A stretch of 64,000 bases of DNA, taken from positions 5,022,001 to 5,086,000 of the forward strand of contig NZ_CP014504.1 of assembly GCF_001590605.1 (NCBI RefSeq), read 5' to 3'. Below, one piece after another: positions 35,301 through 48,668 of this stretch. The translations under genes and the position numbers were made by a program. Each line of letters begins with the position of its first letter. Positions within the stretch are counted from its first letter, which is position 1. The notes below the pieces were generated by a model. That model saw nothing but the letters and a program-made list of their open reading frames with translations, did not search any database and had not been told where the DNA came from. The DNA comes from Pedobacter cryoconitis. Lineage in GTDB: Bacteria; Bacteroidota; Bacteroidia; Sphingobacteriales; Sphingobacteriaceae.

Positions 35301-35555
35301 AATCTGTTGCTGAACAGTACACAAAGTGTTAGTGAAAAGAGTATTATTGATATTACGGGCAAAAGTTACCGTCCGGATAAAGTCTTGTTTACGGAAACAG
35401 AAGTGATCGTGATTGACTATAAATTCACTAAAAAACAAAGCCGTAATCATGTGAGGCAAGTACATGGCTATCGCGACCTTTTACAAGAAATGGGTTATCC
35501 GAAAGTAAGTGCCTATTTATTTTATGCCACGATTGGCGAATTGATTTTAGTATAA
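32319..35555 (+). CDS. addA: UvrD/RecB-type helicase-nuclease (AddA-like)
   Basis: This 1078-residue protein is a superfamily 1 helicase. Motifs in order: Walker A QASAGSGKTFSLT (Lys16), VTFTNKATEEM, Walker B LFDEFQDTSANQW (about residue 390), VGDVKQSIYRWRNGD, ENYRSTKNIINFNN, TIHKSKGLAFKVVMIPF (about 768) and LYVATTRTKEYLY. The C-terminus has a PD-(D/E)XK nuclease with RPDKVLF and VIDYKFTKKQ (about 1020-1042). It should act with the next gene product as an AddAB-like complex resecting double-strand breaks for RecA. The gap between the two genes is 15 bp. Confidence 0.88.
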   Translation: MPQPLKILQASAGSGKTFSLTAHYLTLLLSGETKYREILAVTFTNKATEEMKTRIMEVLKGFATGDDEVEDYRILVLQAHPDLDAATLQEKSARIYKRILHDYSRFSVSTIDGFVQKVIRGFAFELGLDSGYKLEMNFDKVKNELADKLDEQLDVNPELLQWIIDLALDRISNNISWNYRTELTDLAGEIFKERYQPFDNAIQALVQHTDMNVLFGDYHKETKKQIALFEETIKQLSLKALSIFENSGISPDLLKGKSRSPLNNLKKIADEDFDKVESLSKLIDEPEEWFKPGSDTSLYDTLNPVIRDLYQTYTNGLPDYILAQAFNKNLYYLRLMQEMAILLKTYREESGSLLISDAQNLLKGITGEDDDNPAFIWEKTGSRYRHFLFDEFQDTSANQWGNFRPLLKNAMAEANGKLIDHLIVGDVKQSIYRWRNGDWNILHQEAKKDIGSTYVTDSSLEENYRSTKNIINFNNILFKALPILMQKNINTTVEAQTTNLTLNEWWEEKGFSHIITDVYAEAEQKLTPRTADGGTIDFNVLRTDENDAPLNKTSFKTAALRKMVETLKRLLIEEKRYQAGDTCVLVRSNSEAIAVVDILMENNINVISGEALLIENNTAVKILIDTLMVMAGMPSNTALYKANCISLYAQLQQRTLDPASLFNLKSKQLEELTGILPADLCMHWRSWMQQPLPELLEKLISAYGLNETAYANHLPYLFALRDLAGNVGRQGEKGITSFLKYWKEEGSRKTLPSSDRTDAVQVITIHKSKGLAFKVVMIPFCNWDINGKINTIFWVPAANTPYHQLQSIPLKYTSSLGASAVAIPYYEELLYNNMDALNMLYVATTRTKEYLYMSCLGKKSESVSTIGDLLIRIFEDQLSPEGQFLLEEEVIKKGSGKASVHLSPEIIDLKEYPLSGRLSEVFNSDLRKKEIDMLLNDSAGREGSILHEVLARAAAIQDIDEVLGQMLTEGFFKEKEVAGFRKQAIIVLEHEALQNLLLNSTQSVSEKSIIDITGKSYRPDKVLFTETEVIVIDYKFTKKQSRNHVRQVHGYRDLLQEMGYPKVSAYLFYATIGELILV

Positions 35556-35570
35556 CAGCCAGTTTAAAAC

Positions 35571-38480
35571 ATGAAAGCATTTTTAAAAGAAGTTGCAGAA
35601 GATTTAGTGGACAGGTTAGGCAATACGCTGCACAATGCTGCCGTAATCTTTAACAATAAAAGGCCTGTACCTTATCTGCAGCATCATTTGGCAGATACTA
35701 TTGGTAAACCTTTCTGGAGTCCGTCATTTTATACCATACAGGAGTTTTTTGCCTTATCTACAGATTTACTGATCGCAGATGGCTTTACACAGTTTTTTAC
35801 GTTGCATCAGCAATACAATGAACTCCTGAAAGCAGAAGGAGCGAAAGAAATCAATCCGGATGTCTTTTATCCTATCGCAAGAATTATATTAAGCGATTTT
35901 GCCCAAATAGACAATGACCTGGTTAATGCAGATCAATTATTTGAGGAATTAGAAGATATCGCAGTCATTGAAAAAGACTTTCAGCACCTCACCCTAGAAC
36001 AACAACAATTTCTAGAGCAATTCTGGACTTCATTTTCTACTGGAAAGCAGAAAAATCACCAGGAGCAATTTATCAGGATGTGGCGAAGGATGCCTAAATT
36101 ATACCGGGGCTTTCATGAGGCTTTGGCTTTAAAAGGGCTCACTTCGATGGCACATGTATACCGGAAGCTAGCAAATGGTACGGCAGATAAACCAGGCTTT
36201 ATTGATGATTTTGCCAAGGGTAAATTGGTCTTTGCCGGGTTCAACGCCTTAAGCAATGCTGAAGCCGTAATTTTTAAACGGTGGAATGAAGCTGAGAAAG
36301 CACTCTTCTATTTTGACACAGATACTTATTATATGGAGGATGATACGCAGGAAGCGGGATTATTCCTTCGTAAAAATATTCAAAGACTGGGCTTGCCTAA
36401 TGCGCTTGGTCAAAGCAGGCCTTTGATCAAGGCAGTGCAGAAGGAAGTTAAAGTTTATAAAACACAAGGCCAGACTGCACAGGCAAAGATTTTGCAACTG
36501 GAGCTGGAAGAAGATTATCCAATACTGGACGCTGCAGATAATGCGGGCAAAATAGCCTTAATCCTTGCGGATGAAAGTTTATTATTACCTGTTCTGCAGA
36601 CTATCCCAACACATTATGACGCAGAAGGGAAACGTACCGCGGTAGACCTGAACGTAACGATGGGGTATCCGCTATTGGCGACCTCTATTTTTGGATTGGC
36701 AGATATATGGCTTTCTGTACAATCTCAGCTGGCAGGTGGAAAAAAAGATACCGTTAACCATAGAGAGGTAGAAGCTTTTTTATCGCATCCGCTGATTGGT
36801 ATTCCACAAGAAACAAGAAATACTTTACAACTTGAAATTTTAGCCAAACAGTTAATCGAAGTTGATATTCCCTTATTGCAGCGTTCCGGAGCATTAGCCC
36901 AGCTGTTTTTTACCAAAAGAAATACTGCGGCTTCGGCTATCGTAAATCTTCAGGAGGTTTTTAAAGCCGTTTTAACACAGCAGGTAGAAGAAAAGACCTT
37001 AAAGCAAACAGAGGTAGATTTATTTATCGCCACGATCAAAGAATTGAACCGTTTGCATGATACCCTGGCAGAGTTTGCTGCGCGATTACCTTTACCATTC
37101 GTTTTATCCCTGATTCAAAAAGCAGTACAGGGAATTGCGGTTCCTTTAAGTGGAGAACCTTTAGAAGGCGTACAAGTGATGGGTTTACTGGAAAGCAGAA
37201 GCCTGGATTTTGATCATGTCTATATATTAGGTGTAAATGAGGGGATTTTACCACAAGTAAGCGCATCTCCAAGCTTTATTCCTGATAGTATCAGAAGAGC
37301 TTACGGGCTGCCGGTTATTGAGAATCAGGATGCAATCTCGGCCTATATGTTTTACAGGCTGCTGCAACGTTCAAGAAAAATAAGCCTGGTTTACAATGGT
37401 CAGGCAGATGACAATACAACAGGAGAGCCCAGCAGGTTTCTACGTCAGCTGGAGTTTGAAAGTGGCTATAGCTTCAAATACTACGACCAGTCACAATCCG
37501 TAACGACAGAACACCCTGTTACAGTTCAGATTAAAAAAGAAGGTGACGTTCTGAAACGTTTAACACTTTATCTGGACCAGCAAGATCCTTCAGTAAGGAT
37601 TTCGGCCACAGCGATCACCACTTATATGAATTGTCCGGTACAGTTCTTTTATAAATATATTGCTAAAATAGAGGAGCCGAAAGAACTTTCAGAGAACCTG
37701 GAAGCGAATTATATTGGTTCTATGCTCCACTTTGTGCTGGAGAAATTCTACGAAGAACTGAAAGCAGAAAGTCCTTATATCACGAAAGAGCGGATTGTTG
37801 CCCATCGCAAAAACCTGCCACGCTTAACTGAACTGGCTTTTGTGAAAGTGATGTACGATGATGAAAAACAGGTGTTGTCGGCAAATGGGATGCAGCAAGT
37901 GGTATTGGCTATTGTGACTGAATATGCGAATGTAATTCTTGACCATGATGAAAAAGAAGCTCCGTTTTCTATTATTGGGCTGGAGAGTAAGGATGAGATC
38001 TATTTCAAAATCCATGTAGCAGGTGTAGAAAGGCAGGTTACCTTACATGGGATTATTGATAGAGTGGATCAGAAAAATGGAGTAACACGGGTGGTTGATT
38101 ATAAAACCGGACGTGATGAACTTCAATATAGTTCACTGGAAGAGATTTTTGATGCGGAAACTGACAAGCAGAATAAGGCATTAATCCAAACTCTTTTTTA
38201 TACTTATGTTTATGAACAGTCCAGAGGGATAACGGATATGGAACCTAACTTATACCTGATCCGCAAGATGCGAAAAGAAGGTACATTGTTTAACTTTTCT
38301 GAAGGAAGAGGTAAAAAGTTGCAGTTACAGGCCGAATATTTAGTGGACCTGAAAAAAGATTTTAGCCGTTTACTACGGGAGAAACTAGAGGAATTATTTG
38401 ACCCGGAAATCCCTTTTATACATACTACACTAGCCGATAATTGTACATATTGTCCTTATTTGTCCCTTTGTGGTAAGTAG
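35571..38480 (+). CDS. addB: AddB-like nuclease with Fe-S cysteines
   Basis: The 969-residue protein is the partner of the helicase upstream. It has degenerate helicase folds with VMGLLESRSLDFDHVYILGVNEGILP (about 540-566) and a C-terminal PD-(D/E)XK nuclease with VVDYKTGRDEL (about 841-851). Cysteines in MNCPVQFFYKY (about 688) and a C-terminal CTYCPYLSLCGK match the iron-sulfur staple of AddB nucleases. The protein is shorter than B. subtilis AddB (about 1166). The N-terminal ATPase motif is not evident, as in many AddB proteins of Bacteroidota. Confidence 0.82.
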   Translation: MKAFLKEVAEDLVDRLGNTLHNAAVIFNNKRPVPYLQHHLADTIGKPFWSPSFYTIQEFFALSTDLLIADGFTQFFTLHQQYNELLKAEGAKEINPDVFYPIARIILSDFAQIDNDLVNADQLFEELEDIAVIEKDFQHLTLEQQQFLEQFWTSFSTGKQKNHQEQFIRMWRRMPKLYRGFHEALALKGLTSMAHVYRKLANGTADKPGFIDDFAKGKLVFAGFNALSNAEAVIFKRWNEAEKALFYFDTDTYYMEDDTQEAGLFLRKNIQRLGLPNALGQSRPLIKAVQKEVKVYKTQGQTAQAKILQLELEEDYPILDAADNAGKIALILADESLLLPVLQTIPTHYDAEGKRTAVDLNVTMGYPLLATSIFGLADIWLSVQSQLAGGKKDTVNHREVEAFLSHPLIGIPQETRNTLQLEILAKQLIEVDIPLLQRSGALAQLFFTKRNTAASAIVNLQEVFKAVLTQQVEEKTLKQTEVDLFIATIKELNRLHDTLAEFAARLPLPFVLSLIQKAVQGIAVPLSGEPLEGVQVMGLLESRSLDFDHVYILGVNEGILPQVSASPSFIPDSIRRAYGLPVIENQDAISAYMFYRLLQRSRKISLVYNGQADDNTTGEPSRFLRQLEFESGYSFKYYDQSQSVTTEHPVTVQIKKEGDVLKRLTLYLDQQDPSVRISATAITTYMNCPVQFFYKYIAKIEEPKELSENLEANYIGSMLHFVLEKFYEELKAESPYITKERIVAHRKNLPRLTELAFVKVMYDDEKQVLSANGMQQVVLAIVTEYANVILDHDEKEAPFSIIGLESKDEIYFKIHVAGVERQVTLHGIIDRVDQKNGVTRVVDYKTGRDELQYSSLEEIFDAETDKQNKALIQTLFYTYVYEQSRGITDMEPNLYLIRKMRKEGTLFNFSEGRGKKLQLQAEYLVDLKKDFSRLLREKLEELFDPEIPFIHTTLADNCTYCPYLSLCGK

Positions 38481-38552
38481 GGCTACAATAGCGTTAATAA
38501 TAATCGCTTTGTAATGTAATTAAAACAAACTTTATTATTACGTTACAATAGT

Positions 38553-38560
38553 TATATTTG
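38553..38560 (+). promoter_or_regulatory. -7 box of pdhB
   Basis: TATATTTG matches TAnnTTTG, 25 bases before the ATG at 38586. A TTTA element 18 bases upstream may be the -33 site. Confidence 0.55.
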
Positions 38561-38585
38561 CCGGCAGTTAACATTTGAATATACA

Positions 38586-39572
38586 ATGAGAGAGATTCAA
38601 TTTAGAGAAGCTTTGCGTGAAGCTTTGAGCGAAGAAATGCGTAAGAATGAAAACGTATTCTTAATGGGCGAAGAAGTTGCGCAATACAATGGTGCATACA
38701 AAGTAAGTCAGGGAATGCTTGATGAGTTTGGTGACAAACGTATCATCGATACCCCAATTGCTGAGCTTGGTTTTACCGGTATCGGTATTGGTGCTGCAAT
38801 GAATGGGTTAATTCCAATCATAGAATTTATGACATTCAACTTCTCCCTGGTTGCAATCGATCAGATTATCAACGGAGCTGCAAAAATGTTATCCATGAGC
38901 GGTGGTCAGTTTTCTATTCCAATCGTATTCCGTGGCCCAACAGGTAATGCAGGTCAGTTAGGTGCACAACACTCTCAGAATTTTGAGAACTGGTATGCAA
39001 ACTGTCCAGGTTTGAAGGTTGTTATTCCTTCAACTCCTTACGAAGCTAAAGGTTTATTAAAACAAGCTATCATTGATCCGGATCCAGTTATTTTCATGGA
39101 ATCTGAGGTGATGTATGGTGATAAAGGTGAAGTTCCTGAAGAGGAATATTACCTGCCAATCGGAAAAGCAAGAATCGTTCAGGAAGGTACTGATGTAACT
39201 ATCGTTACTTTTGGTAAAATGCTGACACGTGTTGTAAACCCGGCTGTAGAAGAATTAACTAAAGAAGGAATCAGTGTTGAAGTTATCGATTTACGTACTG
39301 TACGTCCTATCGATTATCCTGCAATCATTGAATCTGTTAAGAAAACAAACCGTTTAGTAATTGTTGAAGAAGCGTGGCCATTGGCTTCAATTTCTTCTGA
39401 AATTGCTTTCAACGTACAAAAAAATGCATTTGATCATTTAGATGCACCAGTTTTGCGTATTACTTGTGCTGATGTACCATTACCATATGCACCAACTTTA
39501 ATCGCTGCCAGCTTACCAAATGCTGAACGTGTAATTAAAGCAGTGAAAGAAGTAATGTACGTAACAAAATAA
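38586..39572 (+). CDS. pdhB: Pyruvate dehydrogenase E1 component, beta subunit
   Basis: The 328-residue protein is the beta chain of the thiamine-diphosphate-dependent E1. Conserved blocks are REALREALSEEMRKNENVFLMGEEVAQYNGAYKVSQGM at the start, GIGIGAAMNGLIPIIEFMTFNFSLVAIDQIINGAAKM (about 62-98) and the C-terminal VRPIDYPAIIESVKKTNRLVIVEEAW. Length fits the family (about 325). The alpha subunit and E2/E3 genes are not adjacent, which is common in this group where pdhB stands alone. A terminator follows. Confidence 0.92.
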   Translation: MREIQFREALREALSEEMRKNENVFLMGEEVAQYNGAYKVSQGMLDEFGDKRIIDTPIAELGFTGIGIGAAMNGLIPIIEFMTFNFSLVAIDQIINGAAKMLSMSGGQFSIPIVFRGPTGNAGQLGAQHSQNFENWYANCPGLKVVIPSTPYEAKGLLKQAIIDPDPVIFMESEVMYGDKGEVPEEEYYLPIGKARIVQEGTDVTIVTFGKMLTRVVNPAVEELTKEGISVEVIDLRTVRPIDYPAIIESVKKTNRLVIVEEAWPLASISSEIAFNVQKNAFDHLDAPVLRITCADVPLPYAPTLIAASLPNAERVIKAVKEVMYVTK

Positions 39573-39595
39573 GTTATTAAGAATTGTTGATATAT

Positions 39596-39628
39596 AATCC
39601 CGCTGGCTAACCCCATGCGGGATTTTTT
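39596..39628 (+). terminator. Terminator after pdhB
   Basis: AATCCCGC (39596-39603) and GCGGGATT (39617-39624) form an 8-bp stem followed by a run of six T. Confidence 0.85.
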
Positions 39629-39715
39629 GTTTTTTACCTTTACCAGGAAGAAATATAAATTCACAGAAACTGACTTACCGAAGCTGTTTCTTAAAACATC
39701 ACCCAATATTTTAAC

Positions 39716-42025
39716 ATGAATAATCACTCAAAGATTATTGCTGCAGAACTAGCAGTCTCAGAAAAACAGGTTATTGCAACTATTGAATTATTAGATGAAG
39801 GAGCGACTGTACCTTTTATTTCCCGTTACCGTAAAGAGGTGACCGGGAGTTTAGATGAGGTACAGGTAGCTGCGGTTCGTGACCGTTTCCAGCAACTACG
39901 TGAGTTAGACAAAAGACGTGAGGCTATTCTGAAAGCACTGACCACGCTGGGTAAATTAACGCCAGAGCTTGAAGCTCAGCTTAATGCAGCTGAAAACATC
40001 ACAACTATTGAAGACATCTATCTTCCTTATAAACCAAAAAGGAAAACAAGAGCTTCTGAAGCCAGGCGTAAAGGTTTGGAGCCTTTAGCACTGCTAATTT
40101 TTGAACAGGGTAAATTAAACCCTGACGAAGAAGCGGCTAAATATCTGAATACAGAGCTTGGTGTGGAGAATACGGAAGAAGCTTTGGCGGGTGCAAGAGA
40201 TATTATTGCAGAAATGATCAACGAAAATGCAGAAGTCCGTACAGACATGCGTCAGTATTTTCAGCAGAAAGCAATCATGAAGTCTTCTGTAATTAAAGGG
40301 AAAGAAGAAGAGGGGATAAAATATAAGGATTATTTCGAGTGGCAAGAATCAGTAAAATCTGCACCTTCTCACCGTGTTTTAGCAATGAGACGCGGCGAAA
40401 ATGAATCTATACTGAAATTAGAGGCTATGCCTGAAGAGGATGGTGCGATTGCAATTTTGGAAAAGCAGATTATTCAAGGGAATGGTGCTGCTTCTAAACA
40501 AGTAGAATTGGCCTTACATGACTGTTACAAACGTCTGTTAGGCCCGGCAATGGAAACAGAACTTCGCTTGTTAGCTAAACAAAAAGCAGATGAAGAAGCA
40601 ATCCGTGTATTTGCCGAAAATGCAAGGCAATTATTACTGGCTGCACCAATGGGCCAGAAAAATGTGTTAGCAGTTGATCCGGGTTTCCGTACAGGTTGCA
40701 AAGTGGTATGCCTGGACAGACAGGGTAAATTAGTAGAGAATACAACAATCTATCCGCATACTGGACAAGGAAATATAAAAAATGCTGCGGATGCGATCCA
40801 AAAACTTTGTGTTAAACATGAAGTGGAAGCTATTGCGATTGGAAATGGTACCGCAGGAAGAGAAACTGAGACTTTTATCAGAGGATTAAACTTGCAAGGT
40901 GTTCTGATTGTAATGGTGAATGAAAATGGTGCTTCTATTTATTCTGCATCAGAAGTTGCCCGTGAAGAATTTCCAACTCAGGATATTACTGTGCGTGGTG
41001 CTGTTTCAATTGGCCGCAGGTTAATGGATCCTTTGGCTGAATTGGTTAAAATTGATCCTAAATCTATTGGAGTTGGACAATATCAGCACGATGTAGATCA
41101 GACTAAGCTTCAGCAATCGCTGGATGATACCGTAATAAGTTGTGTAAACGCAGTTGGTGTGGAATTAAATACAGCTTCAAAACAAGTTTTAGCCTACGTT
41201 TCTGGATTAGGACCGCAGTTGGCACAAAATATTGTGACTTATAGAAATGAGCACGGTGCGTTCAAAAATCGTGAGAGTTTAAAGAAAGTTCCACGTTTAG
41301 GAGATAAGGCTTATGAGCAGGCGGCTGGTTTCTTAAGAATCAGAGATGCGGCTATGGTATTGGATGCAAGTGGTGTTCACCCGGAGCGTTACGCTTTGGT
41401 GAATCAGATGGCTAAAGATTTAGGTCATTCTGTAGACGAGCTTTTAAAAGATGTAAAGCTTCAGAAGCAGATCAAGTTGCCGCAATATATTAGTGAAAAT
41501 GTGGGTTTACCTACATTAAATGATATCATGAAAGAATTAGCTAAACCTGGAAGAGATCCCAGGGAAGCTTTTGAGGCATTCAGTTTTACGGATGGTGTGA
41601 ATGAGATTAATGATTTAAAGGTAGGTATGAAGTTATGGGGTATTGTAACTAACATTACCAATTTTGGTGCTTTTGTTGATATAGGTGTACATCAGGATGG
41701 TTTAGTCCATACCAGTCAGTTAGCTGATAAATTTGTGGCTAATCCTAATGACGTAGTTAAAGTTAGCCAGAAGGTAGAAGTGACCGTCAAAGAGATTGAT
41801 GTGGTACGGAAACGTATTTCTTTATCTATGAAAAGCGAAAATGCAGCTAAACCTGCTGCACGTGCTAAAGTAGAGCGGCCTGCTACCCAGAGAAAGCCTG
41901 AAAACAACAGGGCTGAACCGGCCAATAGATCTCAGCATAACAAACCAAAGCCTCAGCAAGCAAAAGTACAACCGGAAGGTGATTTGCAAATGAAGCTGGA
42001 AGCTTTGAAAAATAAGTTTAAATAA
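39716..42025 (+). CDS. tex: Tex-like RNA-binding transcription accessory protein
   Basis: The 769-residue protein matches the Tex/YhgF family: N-terminal helical domain with VPFISRYRKEVTGSLDEVQV (about 32-51), a YqgF/RuvC-like domain beginning VLAVDPGFRTGCKVVCLD (about 319-336), helix-hairpin-helix motifs (ASKQVLAYVSGLGPQLAQNIV) and an S1 RNA-binding domain with GIVTNITNFGAFVDIGVHQDGLVHTS (about 642-667). After S1 comes a basic low-complexity tail of about 55 residues (KPAARAKVERPATQRKP). Tex influences transcription and ribosome-associated processes; the exact role is unclear. Confidence 0.92.
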   Translation: MNNHSKIIAAELAVSEKQVIATIELLDEGATVPFISRYRKEVTGSLDEVQVAAVRDRFQQLRELDKRREAILKALTTLGKLTPELEAQLNAAENITTIEDIYLPYKPKRKTRASEARRKGLEPLALLIFEQGKLNPDEEAAKYLNTELGVENTEEALAGARDIIAEMINENAEVRTDMRQYFQQKAIMKSSVIKGKEEEGIKYKDYFEWQESVKSAPSHRVLAMRRGENESILKLEAMPEEDGAIAILEKQIIQGNGAASKQVELALHDCYKRLLGPAMETELRLLAKQKADEEAIRVFAENARQLLLAAPMGQKNVLAVDPGFRTGCKVVCLDRQGKLVENTTIYPHTGQGNIKNAADAIQKLCVKHEVEAIAIGNGTAGRETETFIRGLNLQGVLIVMVNENGASIYSASEVAREEFPTQDITVRGAVSIGRRLMDPLAELVKIDPKSIGVGQYQHDVDQTKLQQSLDDTVISCVNAVGVELNTASKQVLAYVSGLGPQLAQNIVTYRNEHGAFKNRESLKKVPRLGDKAYEQAAGFLRIRDAAMVLDASGVHPERYALVNQMAKDLGHSVDELLKDVKLQKQIKLPQYISENVGLPTLNDIMKELAKPGRDPREAFEAFSFTDGVNEINDLKVGMKLWGIVTNITNFGAFVDIGVHQDGLVHTSQLADKFVANPNDVVKVSQKVEVTVKEIDVVRKRISLSMKSENAAKPAARAKVERPATQRKPENNRAEPANRSQHNKPKPQQAKVQPEGDLQMKLEALKNKFK

Positions 42026-42035
42026 TATAACGTTT

Positions 42036-42440
42036 TTATAACCAGGTTCCCTGTAAATGGCGCCATGTTATTTTTCCCTCCCCATCAGCAATAAATAAGG
42101 CATTAGATCTGCGGTTATTTGTTGCTAATGGGGGTTTTTGCATTTCATGATACACGATGATAGCCATATGGTCTGCCGAATAACTCACGATGAACTGACC
42201 TGTTACAGCAGAAAATCCAGGTTTGGTACCAAATACTGTGGGTAACCAGGTGGCCAGATCCTCCTGTTTTTTAACAGATCCGTCTGGCGTTACCATGATA
42301 AAGTCCTGATGCAAACTTCCTGATACTTCATTTATATCTGCTTTGCTGATTTCTCCTCTAAATCGTAAAGTGATTGCCTGGTTAAAATCGTGAACCTTGT
42401 TAAGGCGTGGATTGGGGAGTATTGTGCTCATGTTCTCCAA
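42036..42440 (-). CDS. NTF2/SnoaL-like protein of unknown function
   Basis: This 134-residue soluble protein, beginning MENMSTILPNPRLNKVHDF, has the look of an NTF2-like fold: a helical start followed by TPDGSVKKQEDLATWLPTVFG and strands such as GKITWRHLQGTW near the end. No active-site pattern is recognisable. It converges with tex (10 bp apart). An internal Met4 is an alternative start. Confidence 0.55.
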   Translation of the reverse strand: MENMSTILPNPRLNKVHDFNQAITLRFRGEISKADINEVSGSLHQDFIMVTPDGSVKKQEDLATWLPTVFGTKPGFSAVTGQFIVSYSADHMAIIVYHEMQKPPLATNNRRSNALFIADGEGKITWRHLQGTWL

Positions 42441-42835
42441 TATTTCAAGCTGGTTACTGGCAGGGTTCTGTAGCAGTTTGAAGCGCCTTTGATACGGGTT
42501 TGATACGGGTTTGAAACGCCTCGACCCGTATCAAACCCGTATCAAAGGCGCTTCAAACCCGTATCAAACTGCAAGACAACCCAGCTAGTATAGGGCTTGA
42601 ACAATAGTTGAAAAGGGCTTTAAGGTTAATTTGAACAAGTGAAAGGTTCTTTTTGGTGTCTTATTAATATTTTTTTAGGGTTTTGTTTAGATTTGAGATT
42701 GATTACCAAATCAGTATTTGGTATAAATTCTTTGTTTTGGATGTGCTAAAGACGGAATTACCAAGTATTGATGGGCGTTTGTGTTTTGCATGTACAGGGT
42801 TTGTACCAGCTGTTGAATTTTTTTTAGTTGGAAAT
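42441..42835. other. Intergenic region upstream of the first rrn operon
   Basis: Besides the 100-bp palindromic element at 42473-42572, this region is AT-rich. A 62-codon open frame at 42683-42871 runs into the repeated rrn upstream sequence and has no recognisable features, so I do not call it a gene. Confidence 0.5.
42473..42572. repeat. 100-bp palindromic element with perfect 34-bp stem
   Basis: The ends GCAGTTTG (42473-42480) and CAAACTGC (42565-42572) are inverted repeats. Inside, 42476-42509 and 42525-42558 are perfectly complementary over 34 bases around a 15-base loop. The arms are built from repeats of TTTGATACGGG (two in the left arm, a partial third at the loop; three matching copies on the right). 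It is GC-richer than its surroundings. It looks like a mobile palindrome (REP/MITE type) inserted between a gene start and the rrn promoter region. Confidence 0.7.
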
Positions 42836-42876
42836 CATGCAGTTAGGGGATGTATACAATTATTAGTGTGATATTG

Positions 42877-42907
42877 TTTGGTAGGTGGGATAATTTTCCT
42901 ACTTTTG
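42877..42907 (+). promoter_or_regulatory. rrn1 promoter P1
   Basis: TTTG at 42877-42880 and the -7 box TACTTTTG at 42900-42907 are separated by 19 bases, the Bacteroidota arrangement. It lies about 450 bp upstream of 16S. Confidence 0.65.
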
Positions 42908-43035
42908 CATCCCGCTTCGGAGGAAGGGAAACAGTGAAAAGGATACAGTGAAGGAGATTGAAAGGATGTAAAGTAGAGGTTGTTGTTAAGCTTCAGAAAG
43001 GAATTAAAACTTTCTAAAAATAAAAAAGAAAAAGC

Positions 43036-43065
43036 TTGACAGAACGAAAAATATTTCTACCTTTG
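43036..43065 (+). promoter_or_regulatory. rrn1 promoter P2
   Basis: TTGACA at 43036-43041 and TACCTTTG at 43058-43065 are 16 bases apart. Both elements are near ideal, so this is probably the main rRNA promoter. Confidence 0.75.
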
Positions 43066-43355
43066 CAGTCCCAACAAAAACGGGAAGATCACTAACGGAT
43101 GTTAGCAGGTCACAATTACAAGACTGAAACGATGAGGCGCTGTAAAGCAATTCATTGCAACATATAAAGGCAACCGTGAGGTGCTGCCGAGAAGTTCATT
43201 AAAGAGATGTCATTTACAAACGTAGCGAGGTAAACACGTACAAGTTCAAAGTACATGAACCGCGCGAGTTTTTTAAGTCTGTTCTGACAGACAAATAAGA
43301 ATAAGACTATTATTAATACAAGTTAAGAATGGTCAGCGTTCAAACATAACATTTT
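43066..43355 (+). other. rrn1 pre-16S leader
   Basis: About 290 bases of transcribed leader. It contains the hairpin GTCTGT-TCTG-ACAGAC (43277-43292), and is expected to pair with sequence after 16S to form the RNase III processing stem. No coding region is seen. Confidence 0.55.
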
Positions 43356-44877
<1,522 letters not shown>

Positions 44878-45097
44878 CTGGAGTAAGACAGATTACTCGC
44901 TGCGTAAATGATATACCAATGAAACTCTAACACATAGAGTAACTAAGTATATAAGTAAATGACAATAAAATCTCAAAAAGAAAAACCCATAGGATGAAAC
45001 ATCAACATGAGTGTTGTTCACCTGCTGAAAGAAGGAATTGACCGAGGAAAAGGAATTGTGCTGAGACACCTCAACAACAACCCTGACCCAGGAAAAT

Positions 45098-45171
45098 AGT
45101 CCCGTAGCTCAGTTGGTTAGAGCACTACACTGATAATGTAGGGGTCAGCAGTTCAAATCTGCTCGGGACTA
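45098..45171 (+). tRNA. tRNA-Ile (anticodon GAT), rrn1 spacer
   Basis: The 74-nt cloverleaf has acceptor AGTCCCG/CGGGACT with A73, D arm GCTC..GAGC, anticodon GAT in CTGATAATG, and T arm GCAGTTCAAATCTGC. CCA is not encoded. It lies in the 16S-23S spacer as usual. Confidence 0.95.
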
Positions 45172-45186
45172 CATTATATATTCTAA

Positions 45187-45260
45187 GGGGGATTAGCTCA
45201 GCTGGCTAGAGCGCCTGCCTTGCACGCAGGAGGTCAACGGTTCGACTCCGTTATTCTCCA
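45187..45260 (+). tRNA. tRNA-Ala (anticodon TGC), rrn1 spacer
   Basis: The 74-nt cloverleaf has acceptor GGGGGAT/ATTCTCC (two G-T pairs) with A73, anticodon TGC in CCTTGCACG and T arm ACGGTTCGACTCCGT. CCA is not encoded. It follows tRNA-Ile by 15 bases. Confidence 0.95.
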
Positions 45261-45483
45261 CGATTGGCCCGTAGTTAAGATAAAAGCTACAGGAAATAGA
45301 CGCCTTAAAAGCGTTGGGACAATAAAGTTCTTTGACATATTGGAAGAAGTTAATAAAGAAGAGCAAACAACAATAGAGACGTTGTTAGCTTGAAGGGAAG
45401 TAAAAGTGCTTGCACCGATACCAACTGTAAGGTTAATAACAGAATAAAAAAGCATTTCCATAGGCGCAAAAGGCTATGGAGAG

Positions 45484-48366
<2,883 letters not shown>

Positions 48367-48521
48367 CAATAAACTGTTGTTTGTTCTTCATAACTAACTT
48401 CTTTCAATAATATGTCATCGTTTGATACCCGCCCTGCAAACAGCAGAGCAGGAGCAGACCATTACAATATCAATCGAGCAATCGCTGTAGAAAGCGATCA
48501 AACAAAAGCTGGATAAAGACA

Positions 48522-48633
<112 letters not shown>

Positions 48634-48641
48634 TCTTAAAG

Positions 48642-48668
48642 AAAGCCTGTAGGAAACTGCAGGCTTTT
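48642..48668 (+). terminator. rrn1 terminator
   Basis: AAAGCCTGTAG and CTGCAGGCTTT pair around GAAA (one G-T), followed by TTCTTG. Confidence 0.8.

Noticed and set aside
42683..42871. 62-codon frame upstream of rrn1
   Set aside because: Runs into the repeated promoter-upstream sequence, no recognisable features, AT-rich composition.
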